Source: Gaetbulibacter sp. S0825 (GTDB lineage: Bacteria; Bacteroidota; Bacteroidia; Flavobacteriales; Flavobacteriaceae). From it: a stretch of 64,000 nt of DNA. Below, in pieces: positions 51,246 through 61,439 of this stretch. The stretch is from positions 62,001-126,000 of the forward strand of contig NZ_JAATJT010000001.1 in the NCBI RefSeq assembly GCF_011777505.1, in the 5' to 3' direction. The translations under genes and the position numbers were made by a program. A model generated the notes under the pieces. That model ran no database searches. It had not been told where the DNA came from and saw only the letters and a list, made by a program, of their open reading frames with translations. Positions within the stretch are counted from its first letter, which is position 1. The number at the start of each line of letters is the position of its first letter.

Positions 51246-53756
51246 TTAGGGTGTTATATTAAAATCTGTTTTATTAGTTTTATTAAACACATTTAGCCCG
51301 CATTCTAGGAACTTAACATACTCTTCCTCATCTGGAGTGTAGCCAACAGGTTGATTTAATATTTTAGTACCATCAGGACTTAACAATACATAATAAGGCT
51401 GTGAATTGGTTTGAAAGAACTGTGTTTGATAATGCGCCCACTTGTGTCCATAATTTTTTAAAGTTCTTGTGCCACCATTAATTCTAGGAACTTCAATCCG
51501 TTCACTTTCTGGCAGTTCTTTTTTATCATCTACATATAACGATATTAACACATAATCGTTTCTTAAATACTTGTCTATTGAAGGTAATGGCCAAACATGC
51601 TCTTCCATTTTCCTGCAATTGACACAAGCATAACCTGTAAAATCTAAAATAATTGGTTTGTTAACTTTCTTGGCATGAGCAATACCAGTTTTTAAATCTT
51701 TAAAGCAATCTAAGTTGTTTGGACACTCATTAGGTTTTAAGAAGCTGTAACCAACTGGCGGTGTTAGTCCGCTTAAAAGTGTAAGTGATGTAAACGTATC
51801 TGTTTCTTTATTAACCCTGAATCCTGATGCTAAATACACTACAAAAGCCACTACTAAAATCCCTGAAGAAATTCTAAAAAACGATAATTTTTTTACTGGA
51901 GAATCATGCGGGAACTTGATTTTACCAAAAACATATAAAGCTAATCCAGCAAAAATGATTATCCATAAACCAAGGAATGCTTCAAATTTTAATATTCCCC
52001 AATGTTGCACTAAATCGGCATTCGATAAAAACTTAAAAGCTAAGGCTAACTCTAAAAACCCTAAAACTACTTTGGTTGTATTTAACCAACCTCCAGATTT
52101 TGGTAATGCATTTAACATATTTGGGAACATGGCAAACAATGCAAATGGCAAACCTAAAGACACTCCAAATCCAGCCATTCCAGCTGTAAGTTGCCACGCA
52201 CCACCATCAGCGGTTAAGGAGCCAGCTAACAGCGAGCCTAAAATTGGTCCCGTACATGAAAATGACACTATAGCAAGGGTAAGTGCCATAAAAAAAATTC
52301 CAAAAACACCTCCAATATTTTCGCCTTGTGTGGTTTTATTTGTCCAACGTGCAGGCAAGGTTAACTCGTAATATCCGAAAAATGAAAATGCAAAAAAGAC
52401 AAAAATGATAAAGAAAATGACATTCAATACTACGTTTGTTGAAATTTCATTCAGGATATCTGGATTAACTGAATCTAATAAATGAAATGGTACACTTAAC
52501 ACCACATAAACTGCAAAAATGAAAAAGCCATAAAGCAATGCTTTTGAGACGCCCTTACTTTTGGCATTATCTCCTTTTTTTGTGAAGAAACTCACGGTTA
52601 AAGGTATCATAGGGAACACACATGGTGTTAACAAAGCTATTAATCCTCCTAAAAATCCCAGTCCAAAAATACTCCAAAGCGATTTTCCTTGTTCTTCTAC
52701 ATTAGACGTTATTGTTGCGCCTTCTATATCACAATTTATTTCTGATTTTGAAATATCGCCAGCAGACATACCATAGAGCAACTGGTTGGTGTCTTCGGTA
52801 TTAACAATTATTGGATTGGCAACTAAGTTTGAATCGTCATTAATAGCTATTAAACCCGTGTCCTTTGAATACTTAAACTTAAACGGATTGTCTGGTTTAA
52901 AAATACATTGCTCATCATCACAAGTCATATATTCTACATAGCCATTAATCTCAAATTGATTGCCAACTACTCTAATTCGTTGTGTAAAAGTGGCTTGGTT
53001 ATAAAACTTAGACACTTCCATATCAAACACCTTATCGTGTTTTGTTTCTTTGTTATCATCACTTTCAACAACTGAGTTAATTAGGTGATAGTCGTTACTT
53101 TCTTCAAAATTAAATATGGTAGGCAAAGGGCCTCCTTCTTCAACAAATTGTGAATATACAGCCCATGTGTCTTCGATATTAGCCTTAAAAATGATATCGT
53201 ATTCTTCCTCACTAACTTTTTTTGTTTCAAATTCCCACGATACAGGGTCTAGTATTTGAGAACTGCCTAAATTAAACTCAGGAATGCCATCTTGCTCAAA
53301 TAAATTATCTGAAATACTAAATTCAAAAGGAACATCGGTTGGAGGCAAGCAACGCTTATCGTCACAGGTCATGAAATTGAGCGTTCCTGTAATGGTAGCC
53401 TTTGGATTTGACAACTTTACAACTTGTGTAAATTCGGCTTTATTGTAAAATTTAGACAAGGTCATGTTAAACACAGAGTCGTGTTTGGTTACCTTATTTT
53501 TATCATTTTCCTTAACCTTTCCAATTAATGCAAATGCATCGCTCTCGTCAAACTCAAAGCTTGTAGGTATTGGTCCATCTTCAGGAATATCTTGTGAATA
53601 GATAGCCCAATTTGCATCCACTAAAGCAATGAATTTTAACTGATACTCATCTTCAGATAGTTTTTCTGTTTGAAACTCCCACTTTACAGGCTCCAAAATT
53701 TGAGCAGGGAGCAAAGTGATAAACAGAAAAGCAATAACTACAATGATATGTTTCAT
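51246..53756 (-). CDS. DsbD-like thiol:disulfide interchange protein, duplicated N-domain
   Basis: An 836-residue protein moving electrons from cytosolic thioredoxin to the periplasm. After a signal peptide (1-20), two tandem DsbD-alpha domains follow (about 21-165 and 175-315), each ending TCDDKRCLPPT or TCDDEQCIFKP with a CxxxxC pair. A membrane DsbD-beta domain (about 370-640) has TPCVFPMIPLTVSFF and SFSCTGPILG; the C-terminal thioredoxin domain has YACVNCRKMEEHVW. The start MKHIIVVIA is chosen. The duplicated alpha domain is unusual compared with E. coli DsbD. Confidence 0.92.
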   Translation of the reverse strand: MKHIIVVIAFLFITLLPAQILEPVKWEFQTEKLSEDEYQLKFIALVDANWAIYSQDIPEDGPIPTSFEFDESDAFALIGKVKENDKNKVTKHDSVFNMTLSKFYNKAEFTQVVKLSNPKATITGTLNFMTCDDKRCLPPTDVPFEFSISDNLFEQDGIPEFNLGSSQILDPVSWEFETKKVSEEEYDIIFKANIEDTWAVYSQFVEEGGPLPTIFNFEESNDYHLINSVVESDDNKETKHDKVFDMEVSKFYNQATFTQRIRVVGNQFEINGYVEYMTCDDEQCIFKPDNPFKFKYSKDTGLIAINDDSNLVANPIIVNTEDTNQLLYGMSAGDISKSEINCDIEGATITSNVEEQGKSLWSIFGLGFLGGLIALLTPCVFPMIPLTVSFFTKKGDNAKSKGVSKALLYGFFIFAVYVVLSVPFHLLDSVNPDILNEISTNVVLNVIFFIIFVFFAFSFFGYYELTLPARWTNKTTQGENIGGVFGIFFMALTLAIVSFSCTGPILGSLLAGSLTADGGAWQLTAGMAGFGVSLGLPFALFAMFPNMLNALPKSGGWLNTTKVVLGFLELALAFKFLSNADLVQHWGILKFEAFLGLWIIIFAGLALYVFGKIKFPHDSPVKKLSFFRISSGILVVAFVVYLASGFRVNKETDTFTSLTLLSGLTPPVGYSFLKPNECPNNLDCFKDLKTGIAHAKKVNKPIILDFTGYACVNCRKMEEHVWPLPSIDKYLRNDYVLISLYVDDKKELPESERIEVPRINGGTRTLKNYGHKWAHYQTQFFQTNSQPYYVLLSPDGTKILNQPVGYTPDEEEYVKFLECGLNVFNKTNKTDFNITP

Positions 53757-53775
53757 TATGATGGTTTTAAACAAA

Positions 53776-53819
53776 TTCAAAAATAGGGTTTTAGAATAAA
53801 TGTATCTAAAACCCTATTT
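53776..53819 (-). terminator. Terminator after the M16 protease
   Basis: Perfect 15-bp stem AAATAGGGTTTTAGA and its complement around a nine-base loop on the minus strand, followed by TTTTTG. It lies 20 bases after the M16 stop and 25 bases before the DsbD-like start. Confidence 0.8.
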
Positions 53820-53838
53820 ATTTTAACTTAACATTATA

Positions 53839-56661
53839 CTACTGTTCTGGTTTAAATACAATTTCAAACGATTTATGGTCATCTAACAATCTTTTTGCCA
53901 TATCTTGAATATCTTTCTTTGTCATTGATTTAACAATATTTTCAAAATTTTCAGGTGCATCCATGTTATAGCCTTCCAATATCAAATTCTTTATTGATGC
54001 CATTTCGTAAGCATTAAGACTCTTACTATCTTCTCTTTCTTTTAAAATATTGGTCGTTATTTTATCCAAATCATTTTGTAAAACTGTGCCATTTTTAATT
54101 GCTTCTATTTCTTTATGGACAATAGTGATTAGTTTTTCAACCAAATCTGGGTTACAATCAAACGATATAGACAAGTATGCTAATGACCTAGGTTCTTTTA
54201 CCATAAATCCATTACTACTTGCTCCATAAGTGCCGCCTTCGTCCTCTCTTAAAGCTTCTGTGTAACGTAGTTGAAGAATTTTACCTAATGCAGACATTAA
54301 AATCTCGTCTTTTAAAGTATGAGGCATTTCTTTTTTATAAGCTATACGAACAGAACTTTTTGGGTCTTCCATTGGTAAATAAATATCTTTATCTACATTT
54401 TTAGCAGACCATTCCACGGCATTGTTTTTCCAATTTTCTTTAAGATTTGTAGTTGGAATACTAGCAATATAGTTAGCTAATAATGGTTTTAAATCGTCTT
54501 TTACAACATCACCAACAATAAAGAAAGTAAAATCGGCAGCATTATTAAATCGACTCTTGTAAACCGCTTTTGATTTTTCAAAACTCATATCTTCAACAAA
54601 TGCTTTATTAAAAATACGTTTTGTTGGGTGATTATTACCATAAAGTGTTGTAGTAACACTATCAGACATTTTAGAATTTAAGTCTTTACTTTTTCTTGTC
54701 AAGAAATTATCAACGTTCTGCATTAATACACCATAACTGGTTTCGTCAAAACGTGGTTTTGTAAAACGTAAGTTTACCATTTGCAGCATTGTTTCTACAT
54801 CTTTTGTTGAAGATGACCCAATGATAGCTTCAGTAGTTTCTCCGATGCTAAAAAATGTGTTTGCTGTTTTTCCAGCTAGAACTTTAGGTAAATCGGTCAT
54901 TGAAAATTCACCAAGCCCAGATAACTGTACCACATTACCAACTATTTCGGCTGAAGGCAATTCATCAACTTTTAATAACGATTTTCCTCCATCACTTATA
55001 GCTTCTAGTTTTACATCGTTTTTATTTTTATCAGCAAACTTGTAATGTACACTAATACCATTACTTAAGGAAAAAGTTGTAAATCCTAGCGTTTCATTTG
55101 CCTTTTCACTTACAATCTTTCCAGGAACTAAATTAACTCCTGTCATTAATGATTTTACTTCCTCCTCCTCTTCATAGGGCTTTAGAGTCTCATCGTTTTC
55201 AACCTCATTTAAGATTTGAATTGCCTGCTCTTCTGTTAAATTGTTTTTTCCTTCTACACCAGTTACAACGATACTTCTGTTTTTTTGAGTATACATACCT
55301 TGCATTCTCTTTAACAAATGGTCTTGAGTTATTACGTTAAACAACACCTTTACAATCTCATATTCCTTTTCGATATCTGTTAAATGTGCATTCTCAAGAT
55401 AATTTTTTTGGATAGAGCGTATTATTTGTCCATGTGGACGATCATTACGTTTTGCTATCTGATTTTCGTAACCATTAGATAATTGTGCTTTAATTCTAGT
55501 GATTTCAGCATTAGTAAATCCAAACTTAACAGCTCTATTAATTTCAGCCATAGCTAATTTAAATGCTTCTTGTTGCATGTCAGGTTTAGGAATTACTCGC
55601 ACATTAAACGCATTATGTAATCTAGTCATGTCTCCAAATCCAGCTCCAACTGCCATAAAAGGCGCATCTGGTTTTTGAGATATTTCTTGAAAACGTGTGC
55701 TTAAAATACTAGAAATCATATTATCAATAAGACCTTGAGCTAAATCAACAATTGATTCGTCTTTTAAGGATTTATCATATCGAATACCAAATGAAATATT
55801 TGCTGTAGACACTTCCTTATCCATAGCGATATCGTACATAAGCTTTTCGTTATCTTCAATTTTAACTACGAAGCGTTCTGGTGCATTTTCAATCGCTGGA
55901 ATAGATGAGAATTTTTCTATTATTTTTTTCTCCATCTCGTTAACATCAATATCTCCAACTATAGCAATGGCTTGTAAATCTGTTCGATACCAATCGTGAT
56001 AAAAATCACGAAGAGCTTTATACTCAAAGTTTTCAATAACATCCATATCACCAATTGGAATACGCTTTGCATATTTTGAACCACCAAACATCGTTTCGAT
56101 AGATTGCTGTAAAATTCGCATTTGACCACTTTGGCGTGTTCGCCATTCTTCTTTAATCACACCTCTTTCTGCGTCAATTTCTTCATCTGTTAGTGACAAG
56201 TAATTACACCAATCACGAAGAATTAGCAATCCTGTTTCTATTAATTCAGGTGTTGTTGGTACGTTATTAATATTATACACTGTCTCATCAAAGGATGTAT
56301 ACGCGTTTATATCTTTTCCAAATACTATACCTTCCTTTTCAAGGGTATTTAAAATGCCTTTTCCTTCAAAGTTCTCGGTACCGTTAAATGCCATGTGTTC
56401 TAAAAAGTGAGCCAATCCTTGTTGGTCGTCATTTTCTAAAACAGATCCAACATTTTGAATTATATAATAGCTTGCCACATCTTTTGTAACATCTGTACTG
56501 TGCAAATAATAAGTCATACCGTTTGGCAAGACTCCCTTTTTAATACTTTGATCTGCAGGTAGTGGTTGGTTTAAATTTTGTGCAGACACAGTAAAACCTA
56601 ACACTACAAGACATAGATTTAATAATGAATTTTTAATTTTTTGGGTGCTTCTCATTTTCAT
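53839..56661 (-). CDS. Exported M16 zinc protease, full-length
   Basis: A 940-residue pitrilysin/insulinase family protein. A signal peptide (ending VSAQNL, about 30) is followed by four M16 domains; the first has HFLEHMAFNGTENF (HxxEH plus the downstream Glu). The second half (about 500-940) lacks the zinc motif, as in two-domain inactive/active pairs fused in one chain. It is likely periplasmic and degrades peptides. Start MKMRSTQKIK is preferred over the longer TTG-initiated frame. Monocistronic, with a strong terminator. Confidence 0.93.
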   Translation of the reverse strand: MKMRSTQKIKNSLLNLCLVVLGFTVSAQNLNQPLPADQSIKKGVLPNGMTYYLHSTDVTKDVASYYIIQNVGSVLENDDQQGLAHFLEHMAFNGTENFEGKGILNTLEKEGIVFGKDINAYTSFDETVYNINNVPTTPELIETGLLILRDWCNYLSLTDEEIDAERGVIKEEWRTRQSGQMRILQQSIETMFGGSKYAKRIPIGDMDVIENFEYKALRDFYHDWYRTDLQAIAIVGDIDVNEMEKKIIEKFSSIPAIENAPERFVVKIEDNEKLMYDIAMDKEVSTANISFGIRYDKSLKDESIVDLAQGLIDNMISSILSTRFQEISQKPDAPFMAVGAGFGDMTRLHNAFNVRVIPKPDMQQEAFKLAMAEINRAVKFGFTNAEITRIKAQLSNGYENQIAKRNDRPHGQIIRSIQKNYLENAHLTDIEKEYEIVKVLFNVITQDHLLKRMQGMYTQKNRSIVVTGVEGKNNLTEEQAIQILNEVENDETLKPYEEEEEVKSLMTGVNLVPGKIVSEKANETLGFTTFSLSNGISVHYKFADKNKNDVKLEAISDGGKSLLKVDELPSAEIVGNVVQLSGLGEFSMTDLPKVLAGKTANTFFSIGETTEAIIGSSSTKDVETMLQMVNLRFTKPRFDETSYGVLMQNVDNFLTRKSKDLNSKMSDSVTTTLYGNNHPTKRIFNKAFVEDMSFEKSKAVYKSRFNNAADFTFFIVGDVVKDDLKPLLANYIASIPTTNLKENWKNNAVEWSAKNVDKDIYLPMEDPKSSVRIAYKKEMPHTLKDEILMSALGKILQLRYTEALREDEGGTYGASSNGFMVKEPRSLAYLSISFDCNPDLVEKLITIVHKEIEAIKNGTVLQNDLDKITTNILKEREDSKSLNAYEMASIKNLILEGYNMDAPENFENIVKSMTKKDIQDMAKRLLDDHKSFEIVFKPEQ

Positions 56662-56842
56662 ATTATTCAAATAATTATATAAGTCGCAATTTAATTACTT
56701 TTCTTTAAGGTTTCAATGTTAAATTGATTTTAAATTAAAAACAATAGGCGTTTTTGTGCTTTTAATTAAGAATCTTTTAATAGCATAAGTGTAATCTTTT
56801 GTATATTTTTCGGACTAATGAAAACGACTTAAATTTATATAA

Positions 56843-57178
56843 ATGTCTAAAACATATTACGACCCAGCAGATCTTAGAAAATTTGGGAATATTACTGAAT
56901 GGAGTGAAGAACTTGGGACCAAATTTTTTGATTATTACAACTCCGTTTTTCAAGAAGGCGCACTCACTGCTAGAGAAAAATCTTTAATCGCTTTAGCTGT
57001 ATCTCATACCGAAAAATGCCCTTATTGTATTGATGCTTATTCTAAAGATGGATTGCAACGAGGAATCACCAAAGAAGAAATGATGGAAGCTGTTCATGTT
57101 GGCGCAGCAATTAAAAGTGGAGCTGCTCTAGTGCATGGGGTGCAAATGATGAATAAAGTTAATAAACTTGATGGATAG
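56843..57178 (+). CDS. Arsenosugar-associated peroxidase-like protein
   Basis: A 111-residue AhpD/carboxymuconolactone decarboxylase-fold protein. The CxxC is CPYC (C59, C62), preceded by AREKSLIALAVSHTEK and followed by a His-bearing helix VHVGAAIKSGAALVHG. It matches the TIGR04169-type peroxidase-like protein found as first gene of arsenosugar clusters. Its role there is not known, perhaps thiol redox. It leads the plus-strand operon, 11 bases before arsS. Confidence 0.88.
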   Translation: MSKTYYDPADLRKFGNITEWSEELGTKFFDYYNSVFQEGALTAREKSLIALAVSHTEKCPYCIDAYSKDGLQRGITKEEMMEAVHVGAAIKSGAALVHGVQMMNKVNKLDG

Positions 57179-57189
57179 TAACTCTAAAT

Positions 57190-58254
57190 ATGACCAAACT
57201 TAAAACACAATCATTACATAAGCGTGAAAGCGAATTAGCCAATAGCAATAGGCAACTAGAAATCCTTTCAAATGGGATTTTTAAAACTGGTGAATTACCA
57301 AAATTTAAAGATAAAATTGCTGAAATTGGTCATTTTCCGTTAAGACCTAAAAAGCTTGAAATTCTTCAAATTAATGTTGGCTATATGTGTAATCAGGTTT
57401 GTGAACATTGCCATGTTGATGCTGGTCCAGATAGAAAAGAAATAATGACTAAAGACACTATGAAGCAATGCTTGGAGGTCATTAAAAATACTGGAGCTCA
57501 TACTCTAGATTTAACTGGCGGTGCTCCAGAAATGAATCCGAATTTTAGGTGGTTTGTTGAGGAAGCCTCAAAAGCTGGCATCAAAGATTTTATTGTTCGT
57601 TCTAACTTAACCATTATTAGAGCTAATAAAAAGTATTATGATTTACCCGAATTTTTCAAAAAACATAATGTACATGTTATAAGCTCAATGCCGCATTGGA
57701 CTAGAGGAAAAACAGACAAACAACGTGGTGAAGGTGTTTTTGATCAATCCATTAAAGCACTACAAGATTTAAATGCCATTGGTTACGGTATGCCAAATAG
57801 TGACTTAAAACTGGATTTGGTTTATAATCCATCAGGTGCTTTTTTACCAAGTGACCAAGCGTCTATGGAAAAGGATTTTAAGAAAGCCTTATTAGAAGAT
57901 TTTAATATTCAATTTCATAATTTGTTTGCAATTACTAACCTACCTATTTCGAGGTTTTTAGATTATTTAATTGCTTCTGAAAATTATGAAGACTACATGT
58001 ATGCTTTAGTTGAAGCTTACAATCCAGCAGCTGTTGCCAACGTAATGTGTACAAACACGATTTCAGTAAGTTGGGATGGTTGGTTGTACGATTGCGATTT
58101 TAATCAAATGTTAGATTTAAAAGTGGCTAGTAAAGTAAAACACATAAGTGATTATAACGAAAACTTACTCAACGACAGAGACATTGTAATCTCTCAACAT
58201 TGTTATGGTTGTACTGCTGGAGCAGGAAGCAGTTGTCAAGGTTCTGTAGCTTAA
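57190..58254 (+). CDS. arsS: Arsenosugar biosynthesis radical SAM protein
   Basis: A 354-residue radical SAM enzyme. The cluster motif is MCNQVCEHCHVDAGP (C67, C71, C74), and the C-terminal Cys-rich tail contains CTNTISVSWDGWLYDCDF and HCYGCTAGAGSSCQ, as in ArsS. ArsS moves the 5'-deoxyadenosyl group of SAM onto dimethylarsenite, giving the precursor of arsenosugars. It lies between the peroxidase-like gene and a TIGR04282-type glycosyltransferase gene, spaced by 11 and 3 bases. Confidence 0.95.
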   Translation: MTKLKTQSLHKRESELANSNRQLEILSNGIFKTGELPKFKDKIAEIGHFPLRPKKLEILQINVGYMCNQVCEHCHVDAGPDRKEIMTKDTMKQCLEVIKNTGAHTLDLTGGAPEMNPNFRWFVEEASKAGIKDFIVRSNLTIIRANKKYYDLPEFFKKHNVHVISSMPHWTRGKTDKQRGEGVFDQSIKALQDLNAIGYGMPNSDLKLDLVYNPSGAFLPSDQASMEKDFKKALLEDFNIQFHNLFAITNLPISRFLDYLIASENYEDYMYALVEAYNPAAVANVMCTNTISVSWDGWLYDCDFNQMLDLKVASKVKHISDYNENLLNDRDIVISQHCYGCTAGAGSSCQGSVA

Positions 58255-58257
58255 AAT

Positions 58258-58860
58258 ATGTCAAAAACACTACTCATCATCTTTGTTAAGAATATTAAAC
58301 TTGGAAAGGTCAAGACACGATTGGCCAAAACAGTTGGTAATGAAAATGCTTTTAAAGTTTACAAAGCCTTAGTTAAGGTTACTGAAAAAGCAACCTCAAA
58401 AATAAATGTAGATAAACGCATCTATTTTTCTGATAATATCGTTGACGAAAAATGGCCAAACGATTATAAAACTATTCAAAAAGGAACCGATTTAGGTGAA
58501 CGAATGAGCAATGCTTTTCAAGATGGATTTGATGATGGTTATGAAAAAATTGCCCTTATAGGGTCTGATTTGCCAAATATTTCAACCAAAATCATTCAAG
58601 ACGGATTTAATGAATTACAAAACAATGATGTTGTGTTTGGCCCAGCGGAAGATGGAGGTTATTATCTAATTGGAATGTCCAAATTTCACAACTGTATTTT
58701 TGAAAATAAAGCGTGGAGTACTTCAGTTTTATTAGAAGAAACTTTAGCAGAGTTAAAACAGAAAAAAATTGAGGTATCACTCATTGAAACCTTAAATGAT
58801 ATTGATACTTTTGAAGATTTACAGGAGTATCCAAAATTTTTAAAACTCATTTCTATATGA
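58258..58860 (+). CDS. Arsenosugar glycosyltransferase, TIGR04282/DUF2064 type
   Basis: A 200-residue nucleotide-sugar-transferase-fold protein of the DUF2064/TIGR04282 group. Recognised from FVKNIKLGKVKTRLAKTVG, IALIGSDLPNIS and FGPAEDGGYYLIGMS. It is thought to add or transfer a sugar in arsenosugar assembly; this is a family association, not a tested reaction. It overlaps the purine nucleoside phosphorylase start by four bases, so translation is coupled. Confidence 0.9.
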   Translation: MSKTLLIIFVKNIKLGKVKTRLAKTVGNENAFKVYKALVKVTEKATSKINVDKRIYFSDNIVDEKWPNDYKTIQKGTDLGERMSNAFQDGFDDGYEKIALIGSDLPNISTKIIQDGFNELQNNDVVFGPAEDGGYYLIGMSKFHNCIFENKAWSTSVLLEETLAELKQKKIEVSLIETLNDIDTFEDLQEYPKFLKLISI

Positions 58861-59669
58861 CTAAGCAAATAGAAAAAACAACTGAATATTTAATAGAAAA
58901 AGGATTTGATAAGCCAGAAATAGGCATTGTTCTTGGAACAGGTTTAGGGCAACTTCTTGATGAGATTGGCATTATTAAAGAAGTAAGTTATAATCACATT
59001 CCATATTTTCCAACTGCCACAGTCGAGTTTCATAAAGGAAAACTTATTTATGGAATGTTAGAAGGTAAAAAAGTGATTGTTATGCAAGGTCGCTTTCATG
59101 TATACGAAGGCTATTCACTTCAAGATGTAACTTATCCAGTTCGTATTATGGAGAAATTAGGAATCCACACCTTATTAGTCTCTAATGCTTCTGGAGCAAT
59201 TAATTTAAATTTTAAAAAAGGAGAATTAATGCTAATTGACGACCACATTAATTTACAAGGGAGTTCACCTTTGGCCTTTAAAGACGTTTCGCAACTTGGA
59301 GAGCGATTTGCTGATATGAGTGCCCCTTATGATTTAGAAATCAATTCTAAAATTGAAAAAATTGCTAAAGAGAATAATATTAAACTTCACAAAGGAGTTT
59401 ATGCGAGTGTTGTTGGGCCTCAACTTGAAACAAGAGCAGAATATAGAATGCTAAAAATAATTGGTGCTGATGCTGTAGGCATGAGTACAGTTCCTGAAAT
59501 AATTGTAGCCAATCATTTAAAATTAAAAGCTGCAGCTGTGTCAGTTTTAACAGATGAATGCGACCCAGATAATCTAAAACCAGTAAATATTGAAGAAATC
59601 ATTGCCATGGCATATAAAGCGGAACCAGAAATGATTACTTTATTTAAAGAACTAATTAAGACCTTATAA
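58857..59669 (+). CDS. Purine nucleoside phosphorylase of the arsenosugar cluster
   Basis: A 270-residue trimeric-type PNP. Motifs: IGIVLGTGLGQLLDEIG, VMQGRFHVYEGYS, VGPQLETRAEYRMLKIIGAD. In this operon it probably removes adenine from dimethylarsinoyl-deoxyadenosine, leaving arseno-ribose-1-phosphate for later glycosylation. A general purine salvage role is the alternative. It is two bases before arsM, with the TIGR04282 gene overlapped upstream. Confidence 0.93.
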   Translation: MTKQIEKTTEYLIEKGFDKPEIGIVLGTGLGQLLDEIGIIKEVSYNHIPYFPTATVEFHKGKLIYGMLEGKKVIVMQGRFHVYEGYSLQDVTYPVRIMEKLGIHTLLVSNASGAINLNFKKGELMLIDDHINLQGSSPLAFKDVSQLGERFADMSAPYDLEINSKIEKIAKENNIKLHKGVYASVVGPQLETRAEYRMLKIIGADAVGMSTVPEIIVANHLKLKAAAVSVLTDECDPDNLKPVNIEEIIAMAYKAEPEMITLFKELIKTL

Positions 59670-59671
59670 TT

Positions 59672-60643
59672 ATGAGCAATTACCTAGAAACTACCCACGA
59701 CGTATATAAAGAAGCCGCATTAACTCCAGATGTTGGTTTATGCTGTACAACAAACCCTATTTGGGAATTACCTGGTTTAAAAATCCCTAGAATCATGCAA
59801 GAAATGAATTATGGTTGTGGCTCTACAGTTCATGTTCGCGATTTAACCAACAATCCCAAGATGCTCTATGTTGGTGTTGGTGGAGGTATGGAGTTATTAC
59901 AGTTCTCATATTTTAATCGCCAAAAAGGAGGTGTGATTGGCATTGATGTCGTTGACGAAATGTTAGAAGCTTCACGAAAGAACTTTGTAGAAGCTGAAGC
60001 CTTAAATCCTTGGTTTAAGAGTGACTTTGTAGAACTAAAAAAAGGAGATGCGATGCATCTTCCAGTTGAAGACAACAGCATCGATGTGGCTGCGCAGAAT
60101 TGCTTGTTTAATATTTTTAAAGAAGATGATTTAAAAAAAGCCATTGCTGAAATGTATCGCGTGCTTAAACCACATGGCCGTTTAGTTATGAGTGACCCAA
60201 CCTGTGAGCAACCAATGAATGATGATTTAAGAAATGACGATAGATTACGTGCTTTATGTTTAAGTGGAAGTTTACCAATTGCTGAGTATGTAAAAATGCT
60301 AACTGATGCAGGTTTTGGAACAATTGAAATTCGCGCCAGAAAACCATATAGAATTTTAGACCCTAAACATTATGCGACTGATGAATTAATTTATATCGAA
60401 TCAATAGAAGTAGCTGCCATTAAAGACTCTATGCCAGAAGATGGTCCATGTGTGTTTACTGGAAAAGCAGCTATTTATTTTGGTGAAGAAGATTTTATTG
60501 ATGATAATGCTGGACACATCTTATTAAAAAATCAACCACTTGCTATTTGCGACAAAACAGCAGGAGCGTTAGCTTCTCTAAAAAGAGACGACATATACAT
60601 TAGTGAATCCACTTATCATTATGATGGTGGTGGTTGCTGTTAG
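59672..60643 (+). CDS. arsM: Arsenosugar-cluster arsenite methyltransferase
   Basis: A 323-residue SAM methyltransferase. The N-terminal VGLCCTTNPIW holds a Cys pair, the SAM site is LYVGVGGGMELLQFS and GVIGIDVVDEML, and DPTCEQPMNDD plus LRALCLSGSL carry further conserved cysteines that would bind As(III). The C-terminus ends GGGCC. It methylates arsenite to methyl- and dimethyl-arsenite, the ArsS substrate. It lies 2 bases after pnp. Confidence 0.93.
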   Translation: MSNYLETTHDVYKEAALTPDVGLCCTTNPIWELPGLKIPRIMQEMNYGCGSTVHVRDLTNNPKMLYVGVGGGMELLQFSYFNRQKGGVIGIDVVDEMLEASRKNFVEAEALNPWFKSDFVELKKGDAMHLPVEDNSIDVAAQNCLFNIFKEDDLKKAIAEMYRVLKPHGRLVMSDPTCEQPMNDDLRNDDRLRALCLSGSLPIAEYVKMLTDAGFGTIEIRARKPYRILDPKHYATDELIYIESIEVAAIKDSMPEDGPCVFTGKAAIYFGEEDFIDDNAGHILLKNQPLAICDKTAGALASLKRDDIYISESTYHYDGGGCC

Positions 60644-60671
60644 TTAGTGTTGATTAAATCTAAATTTAAAA

Positions 60672-61439
60672 ATGAGATTATTATATCTTCTTTCTATAGT
60701 TCTATTATCTTGCTTTAATAATAAAGCCATTGCTCAAAGCTCCACCCAACAGAATATGCAATTTCATCAGGAACTATCAAAACGAACCGGTCCGATTCAT
60801 TTATTATGGGATGAGTTATTACAAAAACACGTTTCGGATGATGGAAATGTCAATTATAAATCGTTTCAGACTGAACATAAAAAATTATTAGGATACATAA
60901 AAGTCTTAGGTTTATTCCATTCCAATGATATCTTTCAAACTATTTCAAGAGAAGAAAAACTGGCGTTCTGGATTAACGCTTATAATGCACTAACAGTCGA
61001 TTTAATTATTAGAAACTATCCTGTAAAAAGCATTAAAGACATTAAAAACCCTTGGAAACAACGTTTATGGAAACCTGCTAATTTCGAGTATAATTTAGAT
61101 GAAATTGAACACGAAATTTTACGTAACATGGATGAACCTCGAATTCATTTTGCTATTGTGTGCGCGTCTTATTCTTGTCCGAAGTTACAAAACAAAGCCT
61201 TTACTTCGGAAAAGTTGGATTTGCAATTAACTAAAGCAACCAAAGAATTTTTAGCAGACACGAACCGAAATGAAATTTCAAAAAATAACATCAAGATTTC
61301 AAAAATATTCGATTGGTTTTCAAAAGACTTTACCAAAAATGGAAGCTTGATTGATTTCTTAAATCAATATTCAGAAGTCAACATTTCACCAAACGCTAAA
61401 AAGCGATACAAAGATTACAATTGGGACTTGAATGACTAA
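60672..61439 (+). CDS. DUF547 exported protein of the arsenosugar cluster
   Basis: A 255-residue DUF547 protein. A signal peptide (1-21, ending AIAQ) is followed by the DUF547 core: SREEKLAFWINAYNALTVDL near 95, IHFAIVCASYSCPKLQ near 160, and a C-terminal KKRYKDYNW. The fold is papain-like; a Cys (in ASYSCP) and upstream His could be catalytic, but no reaction is known. It overlaps the next glycosyltransferase gene by eight bases. Its export suggests a periplasmic step or modification late in the pathway. Confidence 0.9.
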   Translation: MRLLYLLSIVLLSCFNNKAIAQSSTQQNMQFHQELSKRTGPIHLLWDELLQKHVSDDGNVNYKSFQTEHKKLLGYIKVLGLFHSNDIFQTISREEKLAFWINAYNALTVDLIIRNYPVKSIKDIKNPWKQRLWKPANFEYNLDEIEHEILRNMDEPRIHFAIVCASYSCPKLQNKAFTSEKLDLQLTKATKEFLADTNRNEISKNNIKISKIFDWFSKDFTKNGSLIDFLNQYSEVNISPNAKKRYKDYNWDLND

